Shown one piece after another: positions 49,313 to 59,547 of a stretch of 64,000 nt of DNA. The notes below the pieces were generated by a model. It saw nothing but the letters and a program-made list of their open reading frames with translations. It had not been told where the DNA came from and searched no databases. The translations under genes were made by a program, and so were the position numbers. Source of the stretch: Limnohabitans sp. Rim8 (GTDB lineage: Bacteria > Pseudomonadota > Gammaproteobacteria > Burkholderiales > Burkholderiaceae_C); NCBI GenBank assembly GCA_945897465.1, contig CAMDFK010000010.1, forward strand, positions 1 through 64,000. The letters run 5' to 3'. Numbering within the stretch: the first letter of the stretch is position 1; each line of letters opens with the position of its first letter.

Positions 49313-52300
49313 ATGCGCAGCAAGGACAACGCCCGATTCAACCTCTCGCGCTGGGCGCTGGAGCACCCGGCCCTGACGCGCTACCTGATGGTGGTGCTGA
49401 TGGTGCTGGGCATGGCGTCTTACTTTCAGCTGGGCCAAGACGAAGACCCGCCCTTCACCTTCCGCGCCATGGTGGTGCGGGCTTATTGGCCGGGCGCTAC
49501 GGCTGAGCAGGTGGCCGAGCAGGTGACCGACAAGATCGAGCGCTCCCTGCAAGAGGTGCCTTTTGCCGACAAGATCCGCAGCTACTCCAAGCCCGGAGAG
49601 GCGCAGATCATTTTCCAGATCAAGGACAATTCAGACCCCGGTGATGTGCCACAAATTTGGTACACCGTGCGCAAAAAAATCGGTGACATGCGTGGCAGCT
49701 TGCCGCCGGGTGTGATCGGGCCATTTTTCAACGACGAGTTTGGTGATGTCTATGGCGTGATTTACGCGTTGGGCGGCGATGGCTTCACCCCGGCCGAGGT
49801 CAAAGCCCAGGCTGACAGCTTGCGTCAGCAACTGCTGCGTGTGCCCGATGTGGCCAAGGTCGAGTTATTCGGTGTGCAAGACGAGAAGGTGTTTGTCGAA
49901 GTCTCGCAAAAGCGGCTCTCGCAAATGGGCTTGGACATGGCCAGCGTGTTGGCCCAGTTGAACCAGCAAAACGCGGTCGAGTCGGCCGGCAGCATTCAGA
50001 CGCCCGCCGATGTGGTGCAGGTGCGTGTGGGCGGCCAGTTTCAGAGTCTGGAAGATTTGAAGGCGCTGCCCATTCGTGGCGCATCAGGTGCGCAAATACG
50101 CCTGTCCGACATCGCCACGGTGACCCGAGCTTATGCCGACCCGGCGAGTGTGAAGGTGCGCCACGATGGCCAGCAGGTGATCGCGCTGGGCGTGGCCATG
50201 GCCAAAGGCGGTGACATCATCGCGCTGGGCAAGTCCTTGCGGGTGGCGATTGCGGCCACACAGGCCAGCTTGCCTGCAGGCATGAGCCTGACCCAAGTGC
50301 AAGACCAGCCCAGAGCGGTGTCGAGCTCGGTCAACGAGTTCATCAAGGTGCTGATCGAGGCGGTGGTGATTGTGTTGGCGGTGAGCTTCTTGGCGCTGGG
50401 CCTGCACAAGCGGCCGGGCCAGCACCCCCTGTGGCGGCGCTGGACGCTCGACATCCGGCCCGGTCTGGTGGTGGGCATCACCATCCCGCTGGTGCTGGCC
50501 GTGACGTTTTTGGCCATGTATTACTTCGGCATCGGCCTGCACAAAATTTCGCTCGGCTCCCTCATCATCGCCTTGGGCCTGCTGGTGGACGACGCCATCA
50601 TCGCGGTGGAGATGATGGTGCGCAAGATGGAGGAGGGCTACGACAAGGTGCGGGCTGCCACCTTCACTTATGAGCTGACCGCCATGCCCATGTTGACGGG
50701 CACCTTGATCACTGCCGCCGGGTTCTTGCCGATTGGCATGGCCAAGTCGATGACGGGTGAGTACACCTTCGCGATTTTTGCGGTCACGGTGGTGGCACTT
50801 TTGGTCAGCTGGGTGGCTTCGGTTTACTTTGTGCCTTACTTGGGCACTTTGCTGCTCAAGCCCCCGGCGCATGCGGTGGCGGCCGAACAACTCGATTCGC
50901 CACAGATGTACGACACGCCCTTTTACCGGCACTTTCGCGCCTGGGTGACCTGGTGCGTCACGCACCGCTGGAAGACGATTGGCATCACCGTCGCTTTGTT
51001 TGCGCTGGGCATGGTGGGCATGGGCAAGGTGCAGCAGCAGTTCTTCCCGGATTCCAGCCGTCCCGAGATCATGGTGGACCTCTGGCTGCCCGAGGGCTCG
51101 CCCGTGCAGGCCAGCGAGGACATCACCCGGCGTGTGGAGCAGCGCCTGGCGCAAGAGGGCGGCGTGAAATCGGTCACGGCCTGGGTGGGCTCGGGCGTGC
51201 CGCGTTTTTACCTGCCCTTGGATCAAGTCTTTCCGCAGACCAACGTGTCGCAACTGATTGTGCAGCCGAGCGACTTGAAAGCCCGTGAAGTGCTGCGTGC
51301 CAAGCTTCCCGCGCTGCTGGCGCAGGAGTTCCCCGAGGTGCGTGGGCGTGTGAAATTGCTACCCAACGGCCCGCCTGTGCCTTACCCGGTGCAATTCCGG
51401 GTGGTCGGTCTTGACCCCCAGGTTCTGCGTACCAAGGCCGATGAAATCAAGGCCCAGATGCGTCTGAACCCCAACACACGCGGCGTGAACGACAACTGGA
51501 ACGAGTCGGTCAAGTCGGTGCGCCTCGAGGTCGACCAGGCCAAGGCCCGCGCATTGGGCGTGAGCAGCCAGTCCATCGCGCAGGCTTCACGCACCTTGCT
51601 CACGGGCAGCGTGGTGGGGCAGTACCGTGAAGGCGACAAGCTGATTGAGATCGTGTTGCGCCAGCCCTTGGCCGAACGTGATGCCTTGTCCGATCTGGGC
51701 CAGGCTTATGTGCCCACGGCCTCGGGGCGATTCATTCCCTTGCTGCACATTGCCACGCCGGTCTTGGCCTGGGAGCCGGGTGTGATGTGGCGTGAGGGGC
51801 GGCAGTTTGCCATCACCGTTCAGGCCGACATCGCCGAGGGCCTGCAAGGGGCCACGGTCACCACGCAGTTGCTGCCCGATCTGAAAAAGACCGAAGCCAC
51901 TTGGCAAGGCCAGGGCCTGAACGGCTACCGCATCGAGGTGGCGGGCGCGGTGGAAGAAAGCGCCAAGGGCTCGGCGTCGATTGCGGCAGGTGTGCCCGTG
52001 ATGCTGTTCATCACCTTCACGCTGCTCATGCTTCAGTTGCAAAGCTTCAGCCGCGCGATGCTGGTGTTTTTGACCGGCCCCTTGGGCATGGCGGGTGTGG
52101 CGGGGGCATTGCTCGTGCTGGATAGGCCCTTTGGGTTTGTGGCGCTGCTGGGCGTGATTGCGCTCATGGGCATGATTCAGCGCAACTCGGTCATTTTGAT
52201 CGACCAGATTGAGCAAGACCGGGCCGCAGGCATGGCCCCGTGGCAGGCGATAGTGGAGTCGGCGGTGCGGCGTTTGCGCCCCATTGTGCTCACGGCCGCT

Positions 52301-52468
52301 GCAGCGGTGCTGGCCATGATTCCGCTGTCGCGCAGCATTTTCTGGGGGCCGATGGCGGTGGCCATCATGGGCGGCCTGATTGTGGCCACGGCCTTGACGC
52401 TGCTGGCGCTGCCAGCCATGTACGCGGCATGGTTCCGCATTGAACGCCCAAATCAAGCCCGTGCCTGA
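49313..52468 (+). CDS. RND-family efflux transporter
   Basis: A 1051-residue AcrB/MexB-type inner-membrane pump with twelve membrane helices in two halves, each with a large periplasmic loop. TM1 is near residues 20-40 (LTRYLMVVLMVLGMASYFQL). The TM4 proton-relay segment is LGLLVDDAIIAVEMMVRKME (about residues 420-440), holding the paired Asp. The second half includes GVIALMGMIQRNSVILIDQI. The ATG at 49313 has GGTGATC upstream. It is a two-gene unit with the adaptor. No TolC-like gene is adjacent, so it must use a channel encoded elsewhere. Confidence 0.94.
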   Translation: MRSKDNARFNLSRWALEHPALTRYLMVVLMVLGMASYFQLGQDEDPPFTFRAMVVRAYWPGATAEQVAEQVTDKIERSLQEVPFADKIRSYSKPGEAQIIFQIKDNSDPGDVPQIWYTVRKKIGDMRGSLPPGVIGPFFNDEFGDVYGVIYALGGDGFTPAEVKAQADSLRQQLLRVPDVAKVELFGVQDEKVFVEVSQKRLSQMGLDMASVLAQLNQQNAVESAGSIQTPADVVQVRVGGQFQSLEDLKALPIRGASGAQIRLSDIATVTRAYADPASVKVRHDGQQVIALGVAMAKGGDIIALGKSLRVAIAATQASLPAGMSLTQVQDQPRAVSSSVNEFIKVLIEAVVIVLAVSFLALGLHKRPGQHPLWRRWTLDIRPGLVVGITIPLVLAVTFLAMYYFGIGLHKISLGSLIIALGLLVDDAIIAVEMMVRKMEEGYDKVRAATFTYELTAMPMLTGTLITAAGFLPIGMAKSMTGEYTFAIFAVTVVALLVSWVASVYFVPYLGTLLLKPPAHAVAAEQLDSPQMYDTPFYRHFRAWVTWCVTHRWKTIGITVALFALGMVGMGKVQQQFFPDSSRPEIMVDLWLPEGSPVQASEDITRRVEQRLAQEGGVKSVTAWVGSGVPRFYLPLDQVFPQTNVSQLIVQPSDLKAREVLRAKLPALLAQEFPEVRGRVKLLPNGPPVPYPVQFRVVGLDPQVLRTKADEIKAQMRLNPNTRGVNDNWNESVKSVRLEVDQAKARALGVSSQSIAQASRTLLTGSVVGQYREGDKLIEIVLRQPLAERDALSDLGQAYVPTASGRFIPLLHIATPVLAWEPGVMWREGRQFAITVQADIAEGLQGATVTTQLLPDLKKTEATWQGQGLNGYRIEVAGAVEESAKGSASIAAGVPVMLFITFTLLMLQLQSFSRAMLVFLTGPLGMAGVAGALLVLDRPFGFVALLGVIALMGMIQRNSVILIDQIEQDRAAGMAPWQAIVESAVRRLRPIVLTAAAAVLAMIPLSRSIFWGPMAVAIMGGLIVATALTLLALPAMYAAWFRIERPNQARA

Positions 52469-52584
52469 AATTGCCCAATCGAACCCGCTAAAATAGAAAG
52501 TTGACCGATTTCAACCGGGCGGTCAGGCATGTCGGGCGGCTTTCGGGCCATTTGATAGGTCTGTCGCCCTTTTTGTTTGGACCT

Positions 52585-52671
52585 GCGCGGGTGGCGAAAT
52601 TGGTAGACGCACCAGGTTTAGGTCCTGACGGTGGCAACACTGTGCGGGTTCGAGTCCCGCCCCGCGCACCA
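52585..52671 (+). tRNA. tRNA-Leu (anticodon TAG)
   Basis: Acceptor GCGCGGG/CCCGCGC, anticodon loop TTTAGGT giving TAG, a long variable arm as in tRNA-Leu, T-arm GCGGGTTCGAGTCCCGC, and encoded CCA. Length 87 bases. Confidence 0.96.
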
Positions 52672-52734
52672 ACCGACTTGTGGCCGATGGGTTAACCATC
52701 GGGCTGAGAGACATTCAATTAACCGAGAACGACG

Positions 52735-54048
52735 ATGACTGTGACTGTTGAAACCCTGGAAAAGCTGGAACGCAAGATCACCCTGACTGTGCCCGTGACG
52801 GCGATTCAGACCGAAGTGGATGCACGCCTGAAGAAAATGGCCCGCACGGTCAAAATGGACGGTTTCCGACCCGGCAAAGTGCCCATGAATGTGGTGGCCC
52901 AGCGCTATGGTTATTCGGTGCAGTACGAAGTTTTGAACGACAAGGTGGGCGAGGCCTTTGCCGTGGCCGCCAACGAAGCCCAAGTGCGTGTGGCGGGTCA
53001 GCCCCGCATTTCCGAAAAAGAAGGCGCGCCTGAGGGCGAACTGAACTTCGAAGCCATCTTCGAGGTCTACCCCGAAGTCAAGCTGGGCAACCTGGCCGAC
53101 ACCGAAGTTGAGAAATTGACCGCTGAAGTCTCGGATGCTGCCATCGACAAAACCGTGGACATCCTGCGCAAGCAGCGCCGCACATTCGCGCAGCGCGCCC
53201 AAGACGCCGCAGCGCAAGACGGTGACCGCGCCACCATCGACTTCGAAGGCAAGATCGACGGTGAAGTCTTCTCCGGTGGCAAGGCCGACGACTTCCAGTT
53301 CATCCTGGGCGACGGCCAGATGCTCAAGGAATTTGAAGAGGCCGTGCGCGGCATGAAGTCGGGCGAAAGCAAGACTTTCCCCTTGGCTTTCCCAGCCGAT
53401 TACCACGGTCAAGACGTTGCGGGCAAAACCGCTGATTTCATGGTCACCGTCAAGAAAATCGAAGCCGCCAACCTGCCCGAAGTCAATGAAGCTCTGGCCA
53501 AGTCCTTGGGCATTGCCGACGCCACTGTGGAAGGTCTGCGTGCCGACATCCGCAAAAACCTCGAGCGCGAAGTGAAATTCCGCCTGCTGGCCCGCAACAA
53601 GCAAGCGGCCATGGACGCTTTGGTGGCCAAGGCCGAGCTGGAATTGCCCCAGTCGATCGTGCAAAACGAAATCGAGCGCCTCAAAGAAGGTGCCCGCGCT
53701 GACCTGAAGCAACGTGGCATCAAAGACGCCGACAAGGCCCCGATTCCTGACGACATTTTCCGCCCCCAAGCCGAACAGCGTGTGCGTTTGGGTCTGGTGG
53801 TGGCCGAGGTGGTGCGTGGCAACACCCTGCATGCCAAGGCGGAGCAGATCCAGGCCCACATCCAAGAGCTGGCCGCCAGCTACGAGCGTCCCGACGATGT
53901 GGTGCGTTGGTACAACAGCGACAACCAGCGCATGGCCGAAGTCGAGGCGGTGGTGATTGAAAGCAATGTGTCCGACTTTGTTTTGGCCCAAGCCAAAGTG
54001 GTCGACAAAGCCATTTCTTTTGAAGAGCTGATGGGTCAACAGGCCTGA
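52735..54048 (+). CDS. tig: trigger factor
   Basis: A 437-residue ribosome-associated chaperone. The ribosome-binding motif is in the first 60 residues as [18 protein letters not shown] (GFRxGKxP, residues 43-60). An FKBP-like PPIase domain lies near 150-240 ([40 protein letters not shown]), followed by the helical C-terminal arms. It meets nascent chains at the ribosome exit. It is followed by clpP, clpX and lon, forming a protein quality-control block. Confidence 0.97.
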   Translation: MTVTVETLEKLERKITLTVPVTAIQTEVDARLKKMARTVKMDGFRPGKVPMNVVAQRYGYSVQYEVLNDKVGEAFAVAANEAQVRVAGQPRISEKEGAPEGELNFEAIFEVYPEVKLGNLADTEVEKLTAEVSDAAIDKTVDILRKQRRTFAQRAQDAAAQDGDRATIDFEGKIDGEVFSGGKADDFQFILGDGQMLKEFEEAVRGMKSGESKTFPLAFPADYHGQDVAGKTADFMVTVKKIEAANLPEVNEALAKSLGIADATVEGLRADIRKNLEREVKFRLLARNKQAAMDALVAKAELELPQSIVQNEIERLKEGARADLKQRGIKDADKAPIPDDIFRPQAEQRVRLGLVVAEVVRGNTLHAKAEQIQAHIQELAASYERPDDVVRWYNSDNQRMAEVEAVVIESNVSDFVLAQAKVVDKAISFEELMGQQA

Positions 54049-54070
54049 TCGGTCTTTGGAACCATGAAGA

Positions 54071-54113
54071 ATGGGGCTTGTGCCAGGCTTGCAGTCTGGC
54101 TCACAAGCCCCAT
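54071..54113 (+). repeat. strong hairpin between tig and clpP
   Basis: A 12-base stem (ATGGGGCTTGTG / CACAAGCCCCAT), extended by CCAG/CTGG after a two-base bulge and closed by a 9-base loop. No T-run follows, so it is not a classical terminator. It may act as an attenuator, a processing site or a stabiliser between the two genes. Confidence 0.65.
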
Positions 54114-54170
54114 CTCATTGGTGGGCTTGAAAACCCGGTTAAAGTCATCCATGAAATTTTTGGAGAAAAG

Positions 54171-54779
54171 ATGAGCGCACTGGACATCACAAATTTGGGC
54201 ATGGTCCCCATGGTCATCGAGCAGTCGGGCCGTGGCGAACGCGCTTATGACATTTATTCGCGTTTGCTCAAAGAGCGCGTGATCTTTTTGGTAGGCGAGG
54301 TCAATGACCACATGGCCAACCTGATCGTGGCCCAGTTGCTGTTTCTGGAAAGCGAAAACCCCGAAAAGGATATTTCGCTGTACATCAACTCCCCTGGCGG
54401 CTCGGTGAGCGCCGGCATGGCGATTTACGACACCATGAACTTCATCAAGCCCGATGTGTCCACGCTGTGCAACGGCATGGCCGCCAGCATGGGCGCTTTC
54501 TTGCTGTCTTCGGGTGCCAAGGGCAAGCGTTTTTCGCTGCCCAACTCCAAGGTCATGATCCACCAGCCATTGGGCGGTGCCCGTGGTCAGGCCACTGAGA
54601 TTGAGATCGCCGCCCGCGAAATCGTCAAGACCCGTGCGCAGTTGAACCGAATCCTGTCTGAGAACACCGGCCAGCCGCTGGAGAAAATCGAATTCGACAC
54701 CGAGCGCGACTATTACCTGTCTGCCACCGAGTCCAAAGACTACGGTTTGATTGACGAAGTGATCTCCAAACGCGCTTGA
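54171..54779 (+). CDS. clpP: ATP-dependent Clp protease proteolytic subunit
   Basis: A 202-residue serine protease. The catalytic Ser is in [16 protein letters not shown] and the His in VMIHQPLGG (about residues 107 and 132), with the oxyanion region [11 protein letters not shown]. ClpP forms a tetradecamer and works with ClpX or ClpA. The ATG at 54171 has TGGAGAAAAG directly upstream; a longer frame to 54078 overlaps the hairpin and is rejected. It lies upstream of clpX. Confidence 0.97.
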   Translation: MSALDITNLGMVPMVIEQSGRGERAYDIYSRLLKERVIFLVGEVNDHMANLIVAQLLFLESENPEKDISLYINSPGGSVSAGMAIYDTMNFIKPDVSTLCNGMAASMGAFLLSSGAKGKRFSLPNSKVMIHQPLGGARGQATEIEIAAREIVKTRAQLNRILSENTGQPLEKIEFDTERDYYLSATESKDYGLIDEVISKRA

Positions 54780-54808
54780 GGGTGGCCGGCTTGCCGGCAC
54801 CCTGGTAG

Positions 54809-54844
54809 ACGGCGTTGACCCCCAAAGGGTGAACGCCGTTTTTC
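54809..54844 (+). terminator. intrinsic terminator after clpP
   Basis: ACGGCGTT and AACGCCGT arms with inner ACCC/GGGT pairing and a short loop, followed by TTTTTC. It separates clpP from clpX, which therefore may have its own promoter in the gap 54845-54886 or rely on read-through. Confidence 0.82.
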
Positions 54845-54886
54845 TTTCGTTATCATTGACGAATCACGGATACCGAGGCGACATCT

Positions 54887-56152
54887 ATGGCCGATAAAAA
54901 AGGCTCAAGCACTGAGAAAAACCTGTTCTGCTCCTTCTGCGGCAAAAGCCAGCACGAGGTCAAAAAGCTGATTGCAGGCCCGTCGGTCTTCATTTGTGAC
55001 GAATGCATCGATTTGTGCAACGACATCGTGCGCGATGAGCTGGCCTCAACCACCGTGGGTGAGAGCGCTAAAGAGGGCTTGCCTACACCCTTGGACATCA
55101 AGACCAACCTCGACAACTACGTGATTGGTCAGGAAAAAGCCAAGCGCAGCTTGGCCGTGGCGGTGTACAACCATTACAAACGCCTCAAGCACAAAGAAAC
55201 GTCAAAAAAAGACGACGTCGAACTGGCCAAAAGCAACATTTTGCTGATTGGTCCCACGGGTTCAGGCAAAACCTTGCTGGCCCAGACCATGGCCCGCATG
55301 CTGGACGTGCCTTTTGTCATGGCCGACGCCACCACCCTGACCGAAGCCGGTTATGTGGGCGAGGACGTAGAAAACATCGTCGCCAAGTTGCTGCAGACTT
55401 GCAATTACGACGTCGAGCGTGCGCAGCGCGGCATTGTCTACATTGACGAAATCGACAAGATCACCCGCAAGTCGGACAACCCGTCCATCACCCGCGATGT
55501 GTCGGGCGAGGGCGTGCAGCAGGCCTTGCTCAAGTTGGTGGAAGGCACCATGGCCAGCGTCCCTCCTCAAGGTGGGCGCAAGCACCCCAACCAAGACTTT
55601 TTGCAGATCGACACGACCAACATCCTGTTCATTTGCGGTGGCGCATTCGCAGGCCTTGAAAAGGTCATCGAAAACCGCACCGAATCGGGCGGCATCGGCT
55701 TTGGCGCAACCGTCAAGAGCAAAAAACAACGTTCGCTCACCGACGTGTTCAACGAAGTCGAGCCTGAAGACCTGATCAAGTTTGGCCTGATCCCTGAGTT
55801 GGTGGGCCGTTTGCCGGTGGTGGCCACCCTGGCCGAGCTGAGCGAAGAAGCGCTGGTGCAAATCCTGATCGAGCCAAAAAACGCGGTGGTCAAACAGTTC
55901 ACCAAGCTCTTGGCCATGGAGGGTGTGGAGCTCGAAGTGCGCCCCAATGCCCTCACGGCCATGGCCCGAAAGGCGCTGGCTCGCAAGACCGGTGCCCGGG
56001 GTCTGCGCTCCATCATGGAGCAGGCCCTGATTGACACCATGTTTGAGTTGCCCAACCAGGTGAACGTTGAAAAAGTGGTGGTGGACGAGTCCGTCATCGA
56101 TGACAACAAGCCGCCACTGCTGGTTTACCGCGAGTCGGCCAAGCAGGCCTGA
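54887..56152 (+). CDS. clpX: ClpX ATPase (unfoldase)
   Basis: A 421-residue AAA+ unfoldase that feeds substrates to ClpP. The N-terminal zinc-binding domain has four Cys ([12 protein letters not shown] and [12 protein letters not shown], about residues 13-45). Walker A is GPTGSGKT (about 119-126), Walker B is [10 protein letters not shown] (about 182-191), and the ClpP-docking loop region IGFGA is present near residue 270. The length agrees with the family (about 420). A terminator lies upstream. Confidence 0.98.
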   Translation: MADKKGSSTEKNLFCSFCGKSQHEVKKLIAGPSVFICDECIDLCNDIVRDELASTTVGESAKEGLPTPLDIKTNLDNYVIGQEKAKRSLAVAVYNHYKRLKHKETSKKDDVELAKSNILLIGPTGSGKTLLAQTMARMLDVPFVMADATTLTEAGYVGEDVENIVAKLLQTCNYDVERAQRGIVYIDEIDKITRKSDNPSITRDVSGEGVQQALLKLVEGTMASVPPQGGRKHPNQDFLQIDTTNILFICGGAFAGLEKVIENRTESGGIGFGATVKSKKQRSLTDVFNEVEPEDLIKFGLIPELVGRLPVVATLAELSEEALVQILIEPKNAVVKQFTKLLAMEGVELEVRPNALTAMARKALARKTGARGLRSIMEQALIDTMFELPNQVNVEKVVVDESVIDDNKPPLLVYRESAKQA

Positions 56153-56249
56153 ACCACATTGCCGCACCCCATGAATACCCCTTCGAGTTTGTGGGTTGAA
56201 ATCGCAGGTGCTGCATCCATGTGCTTTGAATTGACCTGAGGGACACACC

Positions 56250-58673
56250 ATGTCTGGACACACACCTTTGCCGCCCACCCTGATTGAACTGCCCATGTTG
56301 CCTTTGCGCGACGTGGTGGTGTTCCCTCACATGGTGATTCCGCTGTTTGTGGGTCGCCCCAAAAGCATCAAGGCGCTCGAGTCGGCCATGGCGGCCGAGC
56401 GCCGCATCATGCTGGTGGCTCAAAAGACGGCCGCCAAAGACGAACCCAGCGTGGAAGACATGTTCGACGTGGGTTGTGTGTCGACCATTTTGCAAATGCT
56501 GAAATTGCCCGATGGCACGGTGAAGGTCTTGGTTGAAGGTCAGCAACGTGCCTTGGTCAAATCGATTGTGGATGGCGAAGCCCACTTTGTGGCCAATGTG
56601 ACCCCGGTGGACCCGGTTTCAGAGCAGTCTGACAACAGCAGCGAGATCGAGGCCTTGCGCCGCGCCGTGATGCAGCAGTTTGACCAGTACGTCAAACTCA
56701 ACAAGAAAATTCCTCCAGAAATTCTGACCTCCATCTCCAGCATCGACGACCCGGGTCGCTTGGCCGACACGATCGCAGCCCACCTGCCACTCAAGCTTGA
56801 AAACAAGCAACAGGTGCTGGATTTGGCCAACATCAAGTCGCGTCTGGAAAACCTCTATGCCCAGTTGGAGCACGAGGTCGACATCCTGAATGTAGACAAG
56901 CGCATCCGTGGCCGCGTCAAGCGCCAAATGGAAAAGAACCAGCGCGACTTCTACCTGAACGAACAGGTCAAGGCCATCCAGAAAGAGCTGGGCGATGGCG
57001 AAGAGGGCGCGGACATCGAGGAAATCGAAAAGAAGATCAAGGCCGCCAAAATGTCGGCCGAGGCCCGCAAAAAGGCCGAGGGCGAGCTCAAAAAGCTCAA
57101 GCTCATGTCGCCCATGTCGGCAGAGGCTTCGGTGGTGCGCAACTACCTCGATGTTCTGATTGCTTTGCCTTGGGGCAAAAAGACCAAGCTCAAGCACGAT
57201 TTGGCCAATGCCGAAGACGTGTTGAACCAAGACCACTTTGGTCTGGACAAGGTCAAAGACCGCATCCTGGAATACCTCGCGGTGCAGCAACGCGTGGACA
57301 AGGTCAAAGCGCCTATCCTGTGCTTGGTGGGGCCACCTGGCGTGGGCAAGACCTCACTGGGCCAATCCATTGCCAAGGCCACCGGGCGCAAGTACGTGCG
57401 CATGGCCTTGGGGGGCATGCGTGACGAAGCCGAGATTCGTGGGCACCGTCGTACCTACATTGGCGCTTTGCCTGGCAAGGTGCTGCAAAACCTGAACAAG
57501 GTCGGCACCAAGAACCCGCTGTTCCTGCTCGACGAAATTGACAAGCTGGGCACTGACTTCCGAGGCGACCCCTCCAGCGCTTTGCTGGAAGTGTTGGACC
57601 CCGAGCAAAACCACACTTTTGGTGACCATTACGTCGAGGTCGACTTTGACCTGAGCGATGTGATGTTTGTGGCGACCTCCAACTCGATGAACATTCCTTC
57701 GGCCCTGTTGGACCGGATGGAAGTGATCCGTTTGTCGGGTTACACCGAAGACGAAAAAACCAGCATCGCCATGAAGTATTTGCTGCCCAAGCAAATGACC
57801 AACAACGGCGTGAAAGACTCTGAGCTGCGGGTGACCGAAGAGGCCGTGCGCGATGTGGTGCGTTACTACACCCGCGAAGCCGGTGTGCGTTCTTTGGAGC
57901 GCGAACTGGGCAAGATCTGCCGCAAGGTGGTCAAGGCGCTGCTGCTCAAGCAAATGACGCCTCAGGTGGTGGTGAACGAGGACAACCTGAATGACTTTTT
58001 GGGTGTGCGCAAGTACACCTATGGCCGCGCTGAACAAAAGAACCAAGTGGGCCAAGTTGTCGGTTTGGCCTGGACCGAGGTGGGCGGCGACTTGCTGACC
58101 ATCGAAGCGGCCCTGATGCCCGGCAAAGGCGTGATCACCCGCACCGGTTCGCTGGGCGATGTGATGAAAGAGTCGGTGGAAGCTGCTCGCACCGTGGTGC
58201 GTAGCCGCTCACGCCTCTTGGGCATCAAGGACGAGATTTTTGAGAAGAAAGATCTGCACATCCATGTGCCCGATGGCGCCACGCCCAAGGATGGACCCAG
58301 TGCGGGTGCCGCGATGACCACGGCCATGGTGTCGGCCATGACGGGTATCCCGGTGCGCGCTGATGTGGCCATGACCGGTGAGATCACGCTGCGCGGTGAA
58401 GTCACCGCCATCGGGGGTCTGAAGGAAAAGTTACTGGCGGCTTTGCGCGGTGGCATCAAGACCGTTTTGATTCCCGAAGACAACGTCAAAGACCTGCAGG
58501 ACATTCCAGGCAATGTCAAAAATGGTCTGGAGATCGTGCCCGTCAAGTGGATCGACCAGGTGCTGGAAGTGGCTTTGGAAGCCAAGCCAACGCCTTTGAG
58601 CGACGAAGAGGTGGCGGCCGCCGCCTTGACCGCTGTGCCCGCAACGGCCAAAGCCGAGGCCGTGAAACACTGA
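56250..58673 (+). CDS. lon: Lon protease
   Basis: An 807-residue ATP-dependent serine protease. The N-terminal substrate-binding domain starts [20 protein letters not shown]. The AAA+ domain has Walker [10 protein letters not shown] (about residues 360-368) and Walker [13 protein letters not shown]. The protease domain has the catalytic Ser in [10 protein letters not shown] (about 683) and Lys in [16 protein letters not shown] (about 726). The length is typical. It closes the tig-clpP-clpX-lon block. Confidence 0.98.
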   Translation: MSGHTPLPPTLIELPMLPLRDVVVFPHMVIPLFVGRPKSIKALESAMAAERRIMLVAQKTAAKDEPSVEDMFDVGCVSTILQMLKLPDGTVKVLVEGQQRALVKSIVDGEAHFVANVTPVDPVSEQSDNSSEIEALRRAVMQQFDQYVKLNKKIPPEILTSISSIDDPGRLADTIAAHLPLKLENKQQVLDLANIKSRLENLYAQLEHEVDILNVDKRIRGRVKRQMEKNQRDFYLNEQVKAIQKELGDGEEGADIEEIEKKIKAAKMSAEARKKAEGELKKLKLMSPMSAEASVVRNYLDVLIALPWGKKTKLKHDLANAEDVLNQDHFGLDKVKDRILEYLAVQQRVDKVKAPILCLVGPPGVGKTSLGQSIAKATGRKYVRMALGGMRDEAEIRGHRRTYIGALPGKVLQNLNKVGTKNPLFLLDEIDKLGTDFRGDPSSALLEVLDPEQNHTFGDHYVEVDFDLSDVMFVATSNSMNIPSALLDRMEVIRLSGYTEDEKTSIAMKYLLPKQMTNNGVKDSELRVTEEAVRDVVRYYTREAGVRSLERELGKICRKVVKALLLKQMTPQVVVNEDNLNDFLGVRKYTYGRAEQKNQVGQVVGLAWTEVGGDLLTIEAALMPGKGVITRTGSLGDVMKESVEAARTVVRSRSRLLGIKDEIFEKKDLHIHVPDGATPKDGPSAGAAMTTAMVSAMTGIPVRADVAMTGEITLRGEVTAIGGLKEKLLAALRGGIKTVLIPEDNVKDLQDIPGNVKNGLEIVPVKWIDQVLEVALEAKPTPLSDEEVAAAALTAVPATAKAEAVKH

Positions 58674-58693
58674 TGCAAAATTTTCAGGCTGAC

Positions 58694-58723
58694 TTCAAAG
58701 TGGGCCTGAAATTGAATTACAAT
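58694..58723 (+). promoter_or_regulatory. possible promoter of the tRNA-Gly genes
   Basis: TTCAAA, an 18-base spacer, then TACAAT. The -10 is good and the -35 weak. It lies 50 bases before the first tRNA-Gly and just after lon. Confidence 0.4.
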
Positions 58724-58772
58724 TTCATCTCTTCGATGGTTTGGGTGTTCAATGCCCAGTTCACTGAAATAC

Positions 58773-58848
58773 GCGGGAATAGCTCAGTTGGTAGAGCGCA
58801 ACCTTGCCAAGGTTGAGGTCGCGAGTTCGAGCCTCGTTTCCCGCTCCA
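58773..58848 (+). tRNA. tRNA-Gly (anticodon GCC), copy 1
   Basis: Acceptor GCGGGAA/TTCCCGC, D-arm GCTCAGTTGGTAGAGC, anticodon loop TTGCCAA giving GCC, T-arm GCGAGTTCGAGCCTCGT and encoded CCA. Length 76 bases. Confidence 0.96.
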
Positions 58849-58896
58849 AATTTTTTCGAAAGAAGTGCCAACATCTTTCACTTGATTTTTCATTCT

Positions 58897-58972
58897 GCGG
58901 GAATAGCTCAGTTGGTAGAGCGCAACCTTGCCAAGGTTGAGGTCGCGAGTTCGAGCCTCGTTTCCCGCTCCA
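58897..58972 (+). tRNA. tRNA-Gly (anticodon GCC), copy 2
   Basis: Identical in all 76 bases to copy 1 and 48 bases after its end. The two are probably on one transcript with tRNA-Cys, ending at the terminator at 59125-59162. Confidence 0.96.
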
Positions 58973-59045
58973 GACATTTGAAAGAAAATCCTTCTTTCAC
59001 CGACTTGTGAATCAACCGATCCACTTGTTCGTACAACCTGGTTTT

Positions 59046-59119
59046 GGCGCGATAGCAAAGCGGTTATGCAACGGATTGCAAATCCGTCGAGCCCAGTTCG
59101 ACTCTGGGTCGCGCCTCCA
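59046..59119 (+). tRNA. tRNA-Cys (anticodon GCA)
   Basis: Acceptor GGCGCGA/TCGCGCC, anticodon loop TTGCAAA giving GCA, T-arm CCCAGTTCGACTCTGGG and encoded CCA. Length 74 bases. Confidence 0.95.
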
Positions 59120-59124
59120 AACAA

Positions 59125-59162
59125 AAATGCCCCCGTACTCAACAGTCGGGGGCATTTTTTTT
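59125..59162. terminator. bidirectional terminator after tRNA-Cys
   Basis: AAATGCCCCCG and CGGGGGCATTT arms with an 11-base loop and T-runs on both strands. It ends the tRNA transcript and, from the other side, the cupin gene. Confidence 0.88.
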
Positions 59163-59217
59163 GGCAGGCCTTATGGCGGCCCTGACCGCAGCCACTGAAC
59201 TTGCTTGGCCCAGTGTG

Positions 59218-59496
59218 TCAGTTGGCCCGGGCCACCCACACGGTGGCGCCTTCGGACCCATACAGCTCAGCATGCGGCACATTTCGGGCCAGACGAAAGA
59301 AGTCACCGGCCTGAAGGTGTTTCACCTCTTCACCCAGTGTCAGCCAGTATTCCCCACGCACCACATAGGCGCTGACATCAAAGGGGTGGGTGTGGGTGTC
59401 GAGTTTCAGGTCGGCAGTCCACTCGCGCACAATGATTTCATCAAAGCCCTCGTCGAGGGACTGAGCGGTGAAACTTTCGAGGGTGGGAGAGGTCAT
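59218..59496 (-). CDS. cupin-domain protein
   Basis: A 92-residue single-domain cupin. Motif 1 is KLDTHTHPFDVSAYVVRGEY (His residues as metal ligands) and motif 2 is LQAGDFFRLARNVPHAELYG. Such small cupins bind a metal and may be enzymes or ligand sensors; the substrate is unknown. It lies 51 bases from the aminotransferase gene on the same strand. Confidence 0.85.
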   Translation of the reverse strand: MTSPTLESFTAQSLDEGFDEIIVREWTADLKLDTHTHPFDVSAYVVRGEYWLTLGEEVKHLQAGDFFRLARNVPHAELYGSEGATVWVARAN

Positions 59497-59547
59497 GACA
59501 AGGCCTTAGGTGGGTGAAAAACGAGGGTGGCGTGAACGGTGGTCAGG

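Noticed and set aside
58717-59142. Frames on both strands across the tRNA-Gly and tRNA-Cys genes
   Set aside because: They are repeated translations of the tRNA genes.
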